From IMG/VR virus record IMGVR_UViG_3300042306_000889, positions 1 to 38,477 of that record: a DNA stretch of 38,477 bases; one strand, written 5' to 3'. The notes under the pieces are model-generated. The model saw only the letters and a list, made by a program, of their open reading frames with translations. It had not been told where the DNA came from and ran no database searches. Positions 5,634 through 10,934 of this stretch are shown here, one piece after another. A program made the position numbers and the translations under genes. Position 1 is the stretch's first letter. Each line of letters starts with the position of its first letter. Source of the DNA: a virus.

Positions 5634-5999
5634 ATGGGCGACAGAGCAAACTTTGGATTTAAAGATTCTAAAGGCGATACACTATATCTATATGGACACT
5701 GGGCGGGCTATGACATGCTAGCAAAACTAGCCAATGCTGTAAGCGCTGCAGAGCCAAGGTGGCAGGACCCTTCATATGCAACACGTATTGCTATCTCTAA
5801 TTTAGTTGGAGATGAGTGGGCCCAAACAACTGGATGGGGCCTTAGCATTAATCACATCCTAGACAACGAGCACAAGATTCCTGTAATCAATTGGGCCACA
5901 CAAACGTTTACACTGTATGAAGAGGACCTCCAAACAGTTGTATTTACTTTATCATTAGCCGCATTTGTCGATAAATATAGTAGGCTAGTTATGGTATAA
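5634..5999 (+). CDS. Conserved phage protein MGDRANF type, 121 aa
   Basis: Begins MGDRANFGFKDSKGDTLYLYGHWAGYDML, a start that I know from many phage and actinobacterial hypothetical proteins. No catalytic motif can be assigned. It is the last gene of the P9 operon and is followed by two hairpin terminators. The start is 1 bp after the preceding stop. Confidence 0.82.
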   Translation: MGDRANFGFKDSKGDTLYLYGHWAGYDMLAKLANAVSAAEPRWQDPSYATRIAISNLVGDEWAQTTGWGLSINHILDNEHKIPVINWATQTFTLYEEDLQTVVFTLSLAAFVDKYSRLVMV

Positions 6000-6005
6000 T
6001 TAAAC

Positions 6006-6028
6006 CAGGACCTATGGTCTTGTTTTTA
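6006..6028 (+). terminator. Rho-independent terminator
   Basis: CAGGACC (6006-6012) pairs with GGTCTTG (6016-6022) around a TAT loop and is followed by TTTTT. It closes the P9 operon. Confidence 0.75.
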
Positions 6029-6123
6029 ATGAAGAATGAAATGGTGCATCTATTAGTCTACGGGCCAGGTGCTAAGTAAAGCGGTTTATTTCTTTCGTTG
6101 GAAATCTAGCAGCCATATTCATA
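6029..6123. other. Gene-free spacer between two terminators
   Basis: No ORF longer than 16 codons and no promoter box is visible. With the flanking terminators, R4 and P10, the whole 342-bp gap (6000-6341) is non-coding. Confidence 0.6.
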
Positions 6124-6166
6124 CCCCCTAGTCAGCTTCAACTCTGATCCTAGGGGGATTCTTTTG
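6124..6166 (+). terminator. Second strong terminator
   Basis: CCCCCTAG (6124-6131) pairs with CTAGGGGG (6150-6157), followed by ATTCTTTTG. It directly precedes repeat R4. Confidence 0.75.
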
Positions 6167-6236
6167 CCCGCAAAGACTTGAGGGTAGCATATTTGTTTTA
6201 CGACTGTCAATTATATTCCCTGGAATTTGCTGTGAT
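6166..6236 (+). repeat. Intergenic repeat R4 (TTACGAC-20-CCCTGG)
   Basis: GCCCGCAA at 6166-6173, TTACGAC at 6198-6204, CCCTGGAATTTG from 6218 (20 bp). It leads into a Crp-like site. Confidence 0.75.
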
Positions 6237-6246
6237 ATCGACCACA
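6231..6246. promoter_or_regulatory. Crp/GlxR-like site, TGTGA-N6-CCACA
   Basis: A 9/10 match. Its centre is about 82 bp upstream of the predicted start of P10. Confidence 0.55.
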
Positions 6247-6260
6247 ATGATCAAAAATGT

Positions 6261-6275
6261 GGTGTGACTCACACC
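6261..6275. promoter_or_regulatory. Perfect palindrome GGTGTGA-C-TCACACC
   Basis: A 15-bp palindrome about 52 bp upstream of the predicted start of P10. Its half-sites resemble those of the Crp-like sites but the spacing is 1 bp, not 6. Confidence 0.5.
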
Positions 6276-6291
6276 CATTTGCTATTCCATT

Positions 6292-6313
6292 TGTCAGTGG
6301 TCTAGTCTATAAT
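6292..6313 (+). promoter_or_regulatory. Promoter P10, TGTCAG-N10-TATAAT
   Basis: TGTCAG at 6292-6297 and TATAAT at 6308-6313. ATCAACGAAAGG precedes the ATG at 6342. Confidence 0.87.
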
Positions 6314-6341
6314 TAGAACATATCAACGAAAGGATATTCAT

Positions 6342-7115
6342 ATGCCAAATTGGGTGTATAACACATTAACAATCCAAGGTCCGAAGGACCAAGTAGATTC
6401 AATTAAAGATAGATTGAATGCTCCATTTACTCTAGCACAAGAGACATTCGGTATGGGTGATATTAGTTCTATGGGCTTTCCTACTAAGATTGAACAGGTA
6501 TCTTATTCTAATCCCGTTTTTTCTTTCTTCAACATTCATTCATATAAGGATGACGGAATTACTGATGAGGAATATGCCTGCCAGCCAACACGTTCAGGTG
6601 CAGATACAAAAGACCCTGATTGGTTTGCACAAGAAATTGCTCACGCTAAAACTCAGAAGGATTGGTATTCTTGGAATAACACCAACTGGGGAACTAAATG
6701 GGATGTAGCCGTCCGTGACGGAGATGAGTATCCAAATACAGAATTACTTGAATATAAGTCAGATGGCGATGACAACTGGGTTGTATATAAGTATGAGACT
6801 GCATGGTCACCTGCTGTAACTATTCTAACTAAACTATCATTACTTGTTCCTAACTGTGTTCTAACTTTAGAATACGAGGAGGAAACAGGCTGGGGTGGGG
6901 AGTATGAGATTGTTCGTGGTGATGTAAAAGAATTAGTTGAATGGGAGAATCGTTGCTATGCATGCCAATCTTATGACACATTAAGTTACTGCGAAGATGA
7001 CTGTGGAGAATTCTGCTCAGAATGTAGCCAAGGTTCTTGGCAAGATGAAGAGGCTATGAAAAAATGTCAGACCCACATGGTATTATTGGAATCTACAGAA
7101 AAGGTGGAAGCATGA
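6342..7115 (+). CDS. Api92-like / DUF1281 ferredoxin-fold protein
   Basis: 257 aa. The start MPNWVYNTLTIQG, the FFNIHSY segment, the WGTKWD block (residues 116-121), YKYETAWSPA and the EEETGWGGEYE segment are the hallmarks of the Api92/DUF1281 family, found in phages and plasmids, function unknown. The C-terminal 50 residues add a Cys cluster (C207, C210, C219, C223, C227, C230) likely to bind zinc. Promoter P11 is embedded in its last 17 codons, and its TGA overlaps the next ATG. Confidence 0.82.
   Translation: MPNWVYNTLTIQGPKDQVDSIKDRLNAPFTLAQETFGMGDISSMGFPTKIEQVSYSNPVFSFFNIHSYKDDGITDEEYACQPTRSGADTKDPDWFAQEIAHAKTQKDWYSWNNTNWGTKWDVAVRDGDEYPNTELLEYKSDGDDNWVVYKYETAWSPAVTILTKLSLLVPNCVLTLEYEEETGWGGEYEIVRGDVKELVEWENRCYACQSYDTLSYCEDDCGEFCSECSQGSWQDEEAMKKCQTHMVLLESTEKVEA
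7065..7086 (+). promoter_or_regulatory. Promoter P11 inside a gene end
   Basis: TGTCAG at 7065-7070 and TATTAT at 7081-7086 with TG at 7078-7079. The leader carries AAAAGGTGGAAG before the ATG at 7112. Confidence 0.7.
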
Positions 7116-7261
7116 CAAAAACAGAAGTATTTAATGAAGTAATTAATACAATCTATCAAGACAACTTTGGCCATGTAGATTTTATGGATAATATGGGTGG
7201 AGATTGTGATTGCAATATTCATAATGTACTAAACTATTTACATGAATACGAGGTGGATTAA
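7112..7261 (+). CDS. Small acidic protein, 49 aa
   Basis: I chose ATG 7112 because it overlaps the preceding stop and has an AAGGTGG ribosome site; the frame is open upstream only through the promoter. The peptide has a GDCDC motif near residue 33. Its stop overlaps the next ATG (TAATG). Function unknown. Confidence 0.7.
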   Translation: MTKTEVFNEVINTIYQDNFGHVDFMDNMGGDCDCNIHNVLNYLHEYEVD

Positions 7262-7446
7262 TGCTAGGTTATGAAATGTCTGATATCAATGAGATGATTA
7301 ATGCTGTACATGACGCTAAGTTATTCTACATTAGGACCCCGTCCGATTTGATCGACAAGGAGCCATTAGTTAAAAGCTTGGAAAAGACAAATGATTTCTT
7401 ACAAGGCCTGTGGGCAGAAGGGTATTTTGATGGCTACCAAGACTAG
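7261..7446 (+). CDS. Small phage protein, 61 aa
   Basis: Coupled by TAATG to the gene before. Acidic and helical (MSDINEMINAVHDAKLF), without Cys. It overlaps the next gene by 17 bp. Second gene of the P11 operon; function unknown. Confidence 0.7.
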   Translation: MLGYEMSDINEMINAVHDAKLFYIRTPSDLIDKEPLVKSLEKTNDFLQGLWAEGYFDGYQD

Positions 7447-7666
7447 TACATTTCTAGAGTATATGAAGTTACATCTAATTAGTTTAGAACAAGATTCTGA
7501 ACGGGTTCAAGAAGAAATGTCTCAGTTTGAATATAACATGGATTCAAAGGACTATCAGTCATTAGAGATTGAAGACATATCTTTAAATGGACAGATTATA
7601 GCAACCAGGCATTTATTGTCAGTGGCTACTGATATAATGAACTCTTCTAGCGAAAGGTATGAATAA
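7430..7666 (+). CDS. Helical phage protein, 78 aa
   Basis: Start chosen at ATG 7430 (MATKTSTFLEY), preceded by AGAAGGG; an ATG at 7391 in the same frame lies deep in the preceding gene. The product is a charged helical protein, perhaps a coiled coil. Its C-terminal LLSVATDIM is promoter P12 read in frame. The TAA overlaps the next ATG. Confidence 0.65.
   Translation: MATKTSTFLEYMKLHLISLEQDSERVQEEMSQFEYNMDSKDYQSLEIEDISLNGQIIATRHLLSVATDIMNSSSERYE
7617..7638 (+). promoter_or_regulatory. Promoter P12 inside a gene end
   Basis: TGTCAG at 7617-7622 and TATAAT at 7633-7638 with TG at 7630-7631. GCGAAAGG follows before the ATG at 7666. Confidence 0.82.
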
Positions 7667-7953
7667 TGCAATTTTATCCAGAAGTAGAGGAAGACCCTGT
7701 GCTCCCTCCCCACTTGCAACGTTTGGTTAATGCAGGTGTTAGTGGATTAGATATAATGCACGGTGAACTAAAGAATCTAATGTTAATTGCTGAGCAAGAC
7801 TTAGCAAGCGCATTAGAGCAGGAGGAGTTGTCTGAAGAGGCAATGGATTCTATGGTCCGAACAGAATGTGAAGGGCGCCTAGATATGCTGGTAGAACTGT
7901 ATCAACTAACATATGATTTATCATTTGCGATAGGAGCACGAGATGAAGCCTGA
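7666..7953 (+). CDS. Acidic helical protein, 95 aa
   Basis: Start set by P12 and its GCGAAAGG site. A proline-containing N-terminus (EVEEDPVLPPHLQRLV) is followed by long acidic helices. No Cys motif and no membrane segment. It overlaps the next gene by 11 bp. Function unknown. Confidence 0.73.
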   Translation: MQFYPEVEEDPVLPPHLQRLVNAGVSGLDIMHGELKNLMLIAEQDLASALEQEELSEEAMDSMVRTECEGRLDMLVELYQLTYDLSFAIGARDEA

Positions 7954-8260
7954 AGATAAAGATAAACTAAACAAATGTCTAGAGATTCTTGACACCACCG
8001 ACCTTGGCTTATCTATGGTTTGGCTATGGACGTGGTCGACCATTAATAACATCCTAGAGGATGAGACATATAAAGCCAAGGTAACCCAAGACCAGATGTG
8101 GGAACACCTGTGCGAGGCTGTAGAGGCTGGACACGGGTTCTCCCTGGAATACGGGGCAGAGCAACATCAAGACGATGTGCTTGAATGGATGACTAATCGT
8201 GACTACATTGTAGATACAATGTTTGAAGATGATGAGGAGGACGAAGATGAAGATGAGTGA
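7943..8260 (+). CDS. Protein with acidic tail, 105 aa
   Basis: The ATG overlaps the preceding gene and has a TAGGAGC ribosome site. A helical body (LSMVWLWTWSTINNIL) ends in a tail of almost only Asp and Glu (residues 95-105). Such tails occur in DNA mimics, but nothing else here supports that role. Part of the P12 operon. Confidence 0.72.
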   Translation: MKPEDKDKLNKCLEILDTTDLGLSMVWLWTWSTINNILEDETYKAKVTQDQMWEHLCEAVEAGHGFSLEYGAEQHQDDVLEWMTNRDYIVDTMFEDDEEDEDEDE

Positions 8261-8390
8261 TGAGTACATTAACGATCAATTAAATAAAGCCCAAAAGCTT
8301 TTGTGGGGTGGGTCAGAAACAGAAAACATCGAGGCCCATAACATCATTGCTAAATTAATTAAAGATAGAGTAGAACAGGTAGGACTATGA
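8253..8390 (+). CDS. Small phage protein, 45 aa
   Basis: ATG 8253 lies in the end of the preceding gene (another in-frame ATG is at 8247) behind GAGGACGAAG. The TGA at 8388-8390 overlaps the next ATG. The peptide is helical (INDQLNKAQKLLWGG). Too short to classify. Confidence 0.62.
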   Translation: MSDEYINDQLNKAQKLLWGGSETENIEAHNIIAKLIKDRVEQVGL

Positions 8391-8581
8391 GCAATCAATA
8401 CAAAGTCTATGGCGATGTAGTACAGGAGTATTACATTGTTATCACCGCCGAGAATCGTGATGAGGCTTGGTATGCTGCGGAGGCAACTCCGAAATCAGAA
8501 TGGAAGAAACTTCCTGCTCGCAACAAGGGAAACCTTATCGAGCCCTATAACATCGAAGAACTAGAACTTACAACTAAATAA
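8387..8581 (+). CDS. Small phage protein, 64 aa
   Basis: Coupled to the preceding gene (ATGA), with an AGGTAGGA ribosome site. It starts MSNQYKVYGDVVQEYYIVI and looks like a small alpha/beta fold with an ENRDEAWYAAEA helix, a pattern I recall in other phages without function. Last gene of the P12 operon. Confidence 0.75.
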   Translation: MSNQYKVYGDVVQEYYIVITAENRDEAWYAAEATPKSEWKKLPARNKGNLIEPYNIEELELTTK

Positions 8582-8585
8582 AGAT

Positions 8586-8628
8586 AGCATGGGCCGTTAT
8601 GGACAATTTGGACATAACGGTCATTATG
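8586..8628 (+). terminator. Hairpin after the P12 operon
   Basis: CCGTTATG (8594-8601) pairs with CATAACGG (8613-8620), extended by outer GCAT/ATGC pairing. No clear T tract. Confidence 0.5.
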
Positions 8629-8640
8629 CTAAGGGACACG

Positions 8641-8688
8641 GGCAAAAATATTGCTTTACGACCCTATTTACAAATCCCCGAAATTCGG
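8641..8688 (+). repeat. Intergenic repeat R5 (degenerate)
   Basis: TTACGAC at 8656-8662, with CCCCGAAATTC in place of CCCTGGAATTT from 8676 (20 bp). The second half has become the palindrome CCGAA-A-TTCGG directly before a -10. Confidence 0.6.
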
Positions 8689-8695
8689 ATATAAT
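8678..8695 (+). promoter_or_regulatory. Promoter with palindrome CCGAA-A-TTCGG
   Basis: TATAAT at 8690-8695 follows the perfect palindrome at 8678-8688 by 1 bp. No TGTCAG box is present. This promoter drives the Lsr2-like gene and may be autoregulated through the palindrome (inference). Confidence 0.55.
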
Positions 8696-8731
8696 ATATA
8701 TAACAACTCGATCTAGAAAGGATCAAATCAA

Positions 8732-8881
8732 ATGACAACATCAACAACAACTCGTGAATACCTCAAGGCCCAGGGAATCTCAGTAGGCAAGCGTGGTCGC
8801 TTCTCAGCTGCAGCTCTAGGCGTGATCTCAAAGGCGGAAAAGGAAGGCGTAGTCTTCACAGATAAGAAGACAGCTAAGTAA
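8732..8881 (+). CDS. Lsr2-like DNA-binding mini-protein
   Basis: A 49-aa protein that resembles only the C-terminal DNA-binding domain of Lsr2, the actinobacterial AT-rich-DNA silencer. REYLKAQG (residues 8-15) is followed by VGKRGRFSAAAL (18-29), where the RGR motif corresponds to the AT-hook-like loop of Lsr2. The Lsr2 dimerisation domain is missing. It is a single-gene unit with its own promoter and a strong terminator. It could compete with host Lsr2 or silence phage DNA. The ribosome site is AGAAAGGAT before ATG 8732. Confidence 0.78.
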   Translation: MTTSTTTREYLKAQGISVGKRGRFSAAALGVISKAEKEGVVFTDKKTAK

Positions 8882-8892
8882 TAACTAACTGT

Positions 8893-8922
8893 GGGGACCT
8901 GCCTCTGCGGAGGCGGGTCCCC
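8893..8922 (+). terminator. Strong hairpin terminator
   Basis: GGGGACC-T-GCCTC pairs with GAGGC-G-GGTCCCC around a 4-nt loop (13 bp with one G-U pair). It is followed by CTTCATTT. Confidence 0.8.
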
Positions 8923-8935
8923 CTTCATTTACAAA

Positions 8936-8957
8936 TGTCAGTGGTCAATGGTATAAT
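8936..8957 (+). promoter_or_regulatory. Promoter P13, TGTCAG-N10-TATAAT
   Basis: TGTCAG at 8936-8941 and TATAAT at 8952-8957 with TG at 8949-8950. AACGAAAGG precedes the ATG at 8978. Confidence 0.86.
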
Positions 8958-8977
8958 CAAAACGAAAGGCGGAACTC

Positions 8978-9322
8978 ATGGCTAAAGCAGACGAATTCAA
9001 AGCGGCAGAAAAACTAACATCATATCTAAATAATGCTAACTTCTCACCAGCAGTAATGGCTAATGTACTAACAACTGAACATACCTTATACACCCAAGAC
9101 AGGCTAATGGAACTAGTTAAGTATATTATCCAATACAATGCTCTTAGATTAAAGTCAGAATGGGACAAGGGCTATACATCTGAGGGGCTAATGCTAGCAG
9201 ATGCTCTCAATGATATGATTGAGGCAAAATATGGGGCGGTGGATAGAGACCTCACAATAGACTCTATGAAAGAAACAAGAGTAAGAGAACCTAAATACGT
9301 AATGGACTTAGATTCATTCTAA
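8978..9322 (+). CDS. Conserved phage protein, 114 aa
   Basis: Start set by P13 and its ribosome site. The central part (LTTEHTLYTQDRLMELVKYI, then SEGLMLADALNDM) is one I recall in other actinophages, function unknown. The protein is helical and soluble. It is the last plus-strand gene and is closed by a strong terminator before the convergent gap. Confidence 0.8.
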   Translation: MAKADEFKAAEKLTSYLNNANFSPAVMANVLTTEHTLYTQDRLMELVKYIIQYNALRLKSEWDKGYTSEGLMLADALNDMIEAKYGAVDRDLTIDSMKETRVREPKYVMDLDSF

Positions 9323-9335
9323 TATAGAATACCTG

Positions 9336-9377
9336 GTAGGACATATAGCTTTAATTAGTTATATGTCCTACTTTTTT
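9336..9377 (+). terminator. Strong rho-independent terminator
   Basis: GTAGGACATATA (9336-9347) pairs perfectly with TATATGTCCTAC (9360-9371) and is followed by TTTTTT. It ends the left arm. Confidence 0.9.
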
Positions 9378-9379
9378 AT

Positions 9380-9440
9380 GCCCATCTTATGGGCCAAATT
9401 TTCTCTTTACGACGCATATAAAAAATGCCCTGGAATTTGT
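9380..9440 (+). repeat. Intergenic repeat R6
   Basis: GCCC-ATCTTAT-GGGC hairpin, TTACGAC at 9407-9413, CCCTGGAATTTG from 9428 (21 bp). No TGTCAG promoter follows it. Confidence 0.7.
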
Positions 9441-9467
9441 AGCAAATAGATCAAAATCTGTCAATAT

Positions 9468-9506
9468 CTGCATAGAATATAACAAAATGTTATATATATT
9501 ATGCAG
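9468..9506. repeat. Large inverted repeat
   Basis: CTGCATA (9468-9474) and ATATAAC (9477-9483) pair with GTTATAT (9489-9495) and TATGCAG (9500-9506) around AAAAT. It could form a cruciform or hairpin. Confidence 0.65.
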
Positions 9507-9527
9507 AATTAGACATAATTTTTTGGC

Positions 9528-9586
9528 ATAAATATGGGCCAAAATTGCTCTTTACGAACAAATTAAATAAATCGTGGAATTTTTTA
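9528..9586 (+). repeat. Intergenic repeat R7 (degenerate)
   Basis: TTACGAA at 9552-9558 and CGTGGAATTTT, placed so that TTACGA and the CCCTGG equivalent start 20 bp apart. ATGGGCCAAAATTGCTC upstream matches R6. Confidence 0.6.
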
Positions 9587-9730
9587 TATGAAACCTATTG
9601 ACAAATATAGGCCAATATGCTGCTATATGGGGCCATTGACATTACGAACATCAAATGGTAGCGTTCTATTACATGGGTATATTTAACTATATATAATGAT
9701 AGTATTTGGATCTAAATTGATAGTATGATT

Positions 9731-9756
9731 CTCCACTTTACTCCACAATACTCCAC
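9731..9756. repeat. Three CTCCAC repeats at 10-bp spacing
   Basis: CTCCAC starts at 9731, 9741 and 9751, so all copies face the same side of the helix. The arrangement is like iterons or a multi-copy protein site. Confidence 0.6.
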
Positions 9757-9817
9757 TATATAAGCCTCTAGGAGGCTCATAGAAGGGAGATTAAATGGAG
9801 GGGGATATAGTAGGTAG

Positions 9818-9858
9818 AGACCAAATGGCTCTAATTTCTAGAGCTTATTCCTTGGTCT
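9818..9858. terminator. Two-part hairpin at the convergent junction
   Basis: AGACCAA/TTGGTCT (9818-9824, 9852-9858) encloses GCTCTA/TAGAGC (9828-9833, 9839-9844). It lies just beyond the last minus-strand gene. No T tract in either direction. Confidence 0.5.
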
Positions 9859-9870
9859 ATATTGTGCTTA

Positions 9871-10044
9871 TTAGGAAGATAATCCTTTAAATGAATGACA
9901 TGCACATACGCCTACTACTTGATAGTTTCTATCTACTTCGGCTAGATCATTATATGTAGCTATAGCTTGGCAGTAATGGCATTTCTCTGTCTTTTGGTCT
10001 TCCGCCCATTCTACATATGCCTCAAAATTATCTAATATACCCAT
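9871..10044 (-). CDS. Small Cys-motif protein, 57 aa
   Basis: Reading the minus strand from ATG 10044 gives 57 codons before TAA, behind a good AAGGA ribosome site. CHYC (about residues 22-25) and CACH (47-50) could form a single zinc site. It starts 1 bp after the stop of the gene at 10046-10243, so it is the distal gene of that unit. Function unknown. Confidence 0.68.
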   Translation of the reverse strand: MGILDNFEAYVEWAEDQKTEKCHYCQAIATYNDLAEVDRNYQVVGVCACHSFKGLSS

Positions 10045-10045
10045 A

Positions 10046-10243
10046 TTACTTATTCCTTGGGATTAGGTTCTGTGGTCCTTCTGTGCCAAATAAGGACTTC
10101 TTAATAGGTACGCAATTAGGCACCTGTTTTCCACCTTTATCCTTCATGCCTACTTGCTTATAACCAGTCCAGCATGCCTTTTGGATATTGTCCCATTTGT
10201 CTTCATCTTCATTATCTGATAAATAATCCATTGTATTGTCCAT
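10046..10243 (-). CDS. Phage protein with C-terminal CWTGYKQVGMK motif
   Basis: 65 aa. I chose ATG 10243: the open frame upstream runs through a tRNA gene. An extended -10 (TGGTACAAT) ends 6 nt before this ATG, so it is probably leaderless. An acidic N-terminus (DYLSDNEDEDKWD) precedes KACWTGYKQVGMKDKGGKQV (residues 23-42) and PNCVP. I recall this CW.GY..VGMK..GGK.VPNCVP motif at the ends of structural or hypothetical proteins of many aquatic phages. Role unknown. Confidence 0.78.
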   Translation of the reverse strand: MDNTMDYLSDNEDEDKWDNIQKACWTGYKQVGMKDKGGKQVPNCVPIKKSLFGTEGPQNLIPRNK

Positions 10244-10249
10244 GTCTTT

Positions 10250-10258
10250 ATTGTACCA
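10250..10258 (-). promoter_or_regulatory. Extended -10 promoter, leaderless
   Basis: Minus strand TGGTACAAT, 6 nt before the ATG at 10243. No convincing -35, as the upstream sequence is the tRNA gene. Confidence 0.55.
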
Positions 10259-10263
10259 TATTG

Positions 10264-10338
10264 TAGGGATACTGGGATTTGAACCCAGACTCGATTGTAT
10301 ATAAGACAATTGCTTTCACCAGATTAAGCTATATCCCC
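10264..10338 (-). tRNA. tRNA-Ile (UAU)
   Basis: Cloverleaf on the minus strand: acceptor GGGGATA/TATCCCT (G1-U72 wobble), D arm GCTT/AAGC, anticodon stem ATTGT/ACAAT around loop CTTATAT, T arm CTGGG/CCCAG. The anticodon is UAU, reading AUA. Most bacteria read AUA with a lysidine-modified CAU tRNA, so this anticodon is unusual. CCA is not encoded. Confidence 0.88.
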
Positions 10339-10418
10339 TAGTTAATATAAACTTGCAGAATTATTCCGCATATATGAACTATGATAGCTATTACTCCGAT
10401 CCAGATTATTGTCTTCAT
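10338..10418 (-). CDS. Single-pass membrane peptide, 26 aa
   Basis: ATG 10418 follows a strong purine-rich site (AAAGGGCGGGA). The peptide is nearly all hydrophobic (IIWIGVIAIIVHICGIIL) and would span the membrane once. Its TAG touches the first base of the tRNA-Ile gene. Very short, so only the ribosome site and composition support it. Confidence 0.5.
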   Translation of the reverse strand: MKTIIWIGVIAIIVHICGIILQVYIN

Positions 10419-10427
10419 TCCCGCCCT

Positions 10428-10709
10428 TTAGTTGATTTTGATATATCTTGAGTCAATATGACCATTGGTTAATATCTCATTATGTGAGATAGTTACCTCT
10501 TCATCTTCATTTTTCCAATGTAAGAAGGATTTAATATATACTACGGCATATGCAATTGCTGCAAATATAAATCCGTATTGCTTAGTTGTTACAGCATATA
10601 CGATCCATAAGCATTCATTTAGAAGTAATACTAGCCATCCCCAGATGGTCTTTCGACCAACAAAGAATATACCTGTTACCCCTATTGCTGCCAATACATA
10701 TGACCACAT
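10428..10709 (-). CDS. Small membrane protein, 93 aa
   Basis: Three hydrophobic segments fill residues 1-67 (VLAAIGVTGIFFVG, WGWLVLLLNECLWIVYAV, FIFAAIAYAVVYI), followed by a charged cytoplasmic tail. The layout is like small PQ-loop or PnuC-type membrane proteins, but I cannot assign it. AGAGGG is the ribosome site. The start overlaps the stop of the zinc-ribbon gene upstream (TAATG). Confidence 0.75.
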   Translation of the reverse strand: MWSYVLAAIGVTGIFFVGRKTIWGWLVLLLNECLWIVYAVTTKQYGFIFAAIAYAVVYIKSFLHWKNEDEEVTISHNEILTNGHIDSRYIKIN

Positions 10710-10858
10710 TACTTCATTACCCTCTTTATCTCATAAAAACAATTAGGGCATTCACCCTTATGTAACCATTTACCTGAATCTAATACTATAAGCTCTGTTA
10801 GTCTGCCGACCACATTTTCTTTACATATAACACAATATGCTTCAAGATTGATAGTCAT
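10709..10858 (-). CDS. DUF5679-like zinc ribbon, 49 aa
   Basis: Minus-strand frame from ATG 10858. YCVICKENV (residues 8-16) and CPNC (37-40) form two CxxC knuckles separated by about 25 residues, as in DUF5679 zinc ribbons. Overlaps the following membrane-protein gene by one base. The leader contains the palindrome TGTCAC-GTA-GTGACA and an ATAGGA ribosome site. Confidence 0.7.
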   Translation of the reverse strand: MTINLEAYCVICKENVVGRLTELIVLDSGKWLHKGECPNCFYEIKRVMK

Positions 10859-10869
10859 ATATTCCTATC

Positions 10870-10884
10870 TGTCACGTAGTGACA
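10870..10884. promoter_or_regulatory. Palindrome TGTCAC-GTA-GTGACA
   Basis: A perfect 6-bp inverted repeat in the short spacer (10859-10934) between groES-like and zinc-ribbon genes. It may be an operator or part of a hairpin; an AAAAGTG/CACTTTT pairing next to it (about 10884-10914) may end the groES transcript. Confidence 0.45.
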
Positions 10885-10934
10885 AAAGTGGCTTCTACTT
10901 TTTCGCTTCACTTTTTGCGGCCTATATATACTAA

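Larger units (their letters stand above)
9378..9817. other. AT-rich gene-free control region
   Basis: No credible ORF. It holds repeats R6, R7 and a weak R8 (TTACGA at 9642-9647), a large inverted repeat (9468-9506), three CTCCAC repeats (9731-9756) and a hairpin AGCCTC-TAG-GAGGCT at about 9763-9777. It separates the two convergent arms and is a candidate replication or control region. Confidence 0.5.

Noticed and set aside
9601-9650. Plus-strand TTGACA promoters in the convergent gap
   Set aside because: Two TTGACA hexamers (about 9598 and 9636) have no -10 at 16-18 bp and no gene downstream on that strand.
9731-9756. CRISPR array
   Set aside because: The three repeats are 6 bp with 4-bp gaps; no 20-40 bp repeats with unique spacers occur anywhere in the window.
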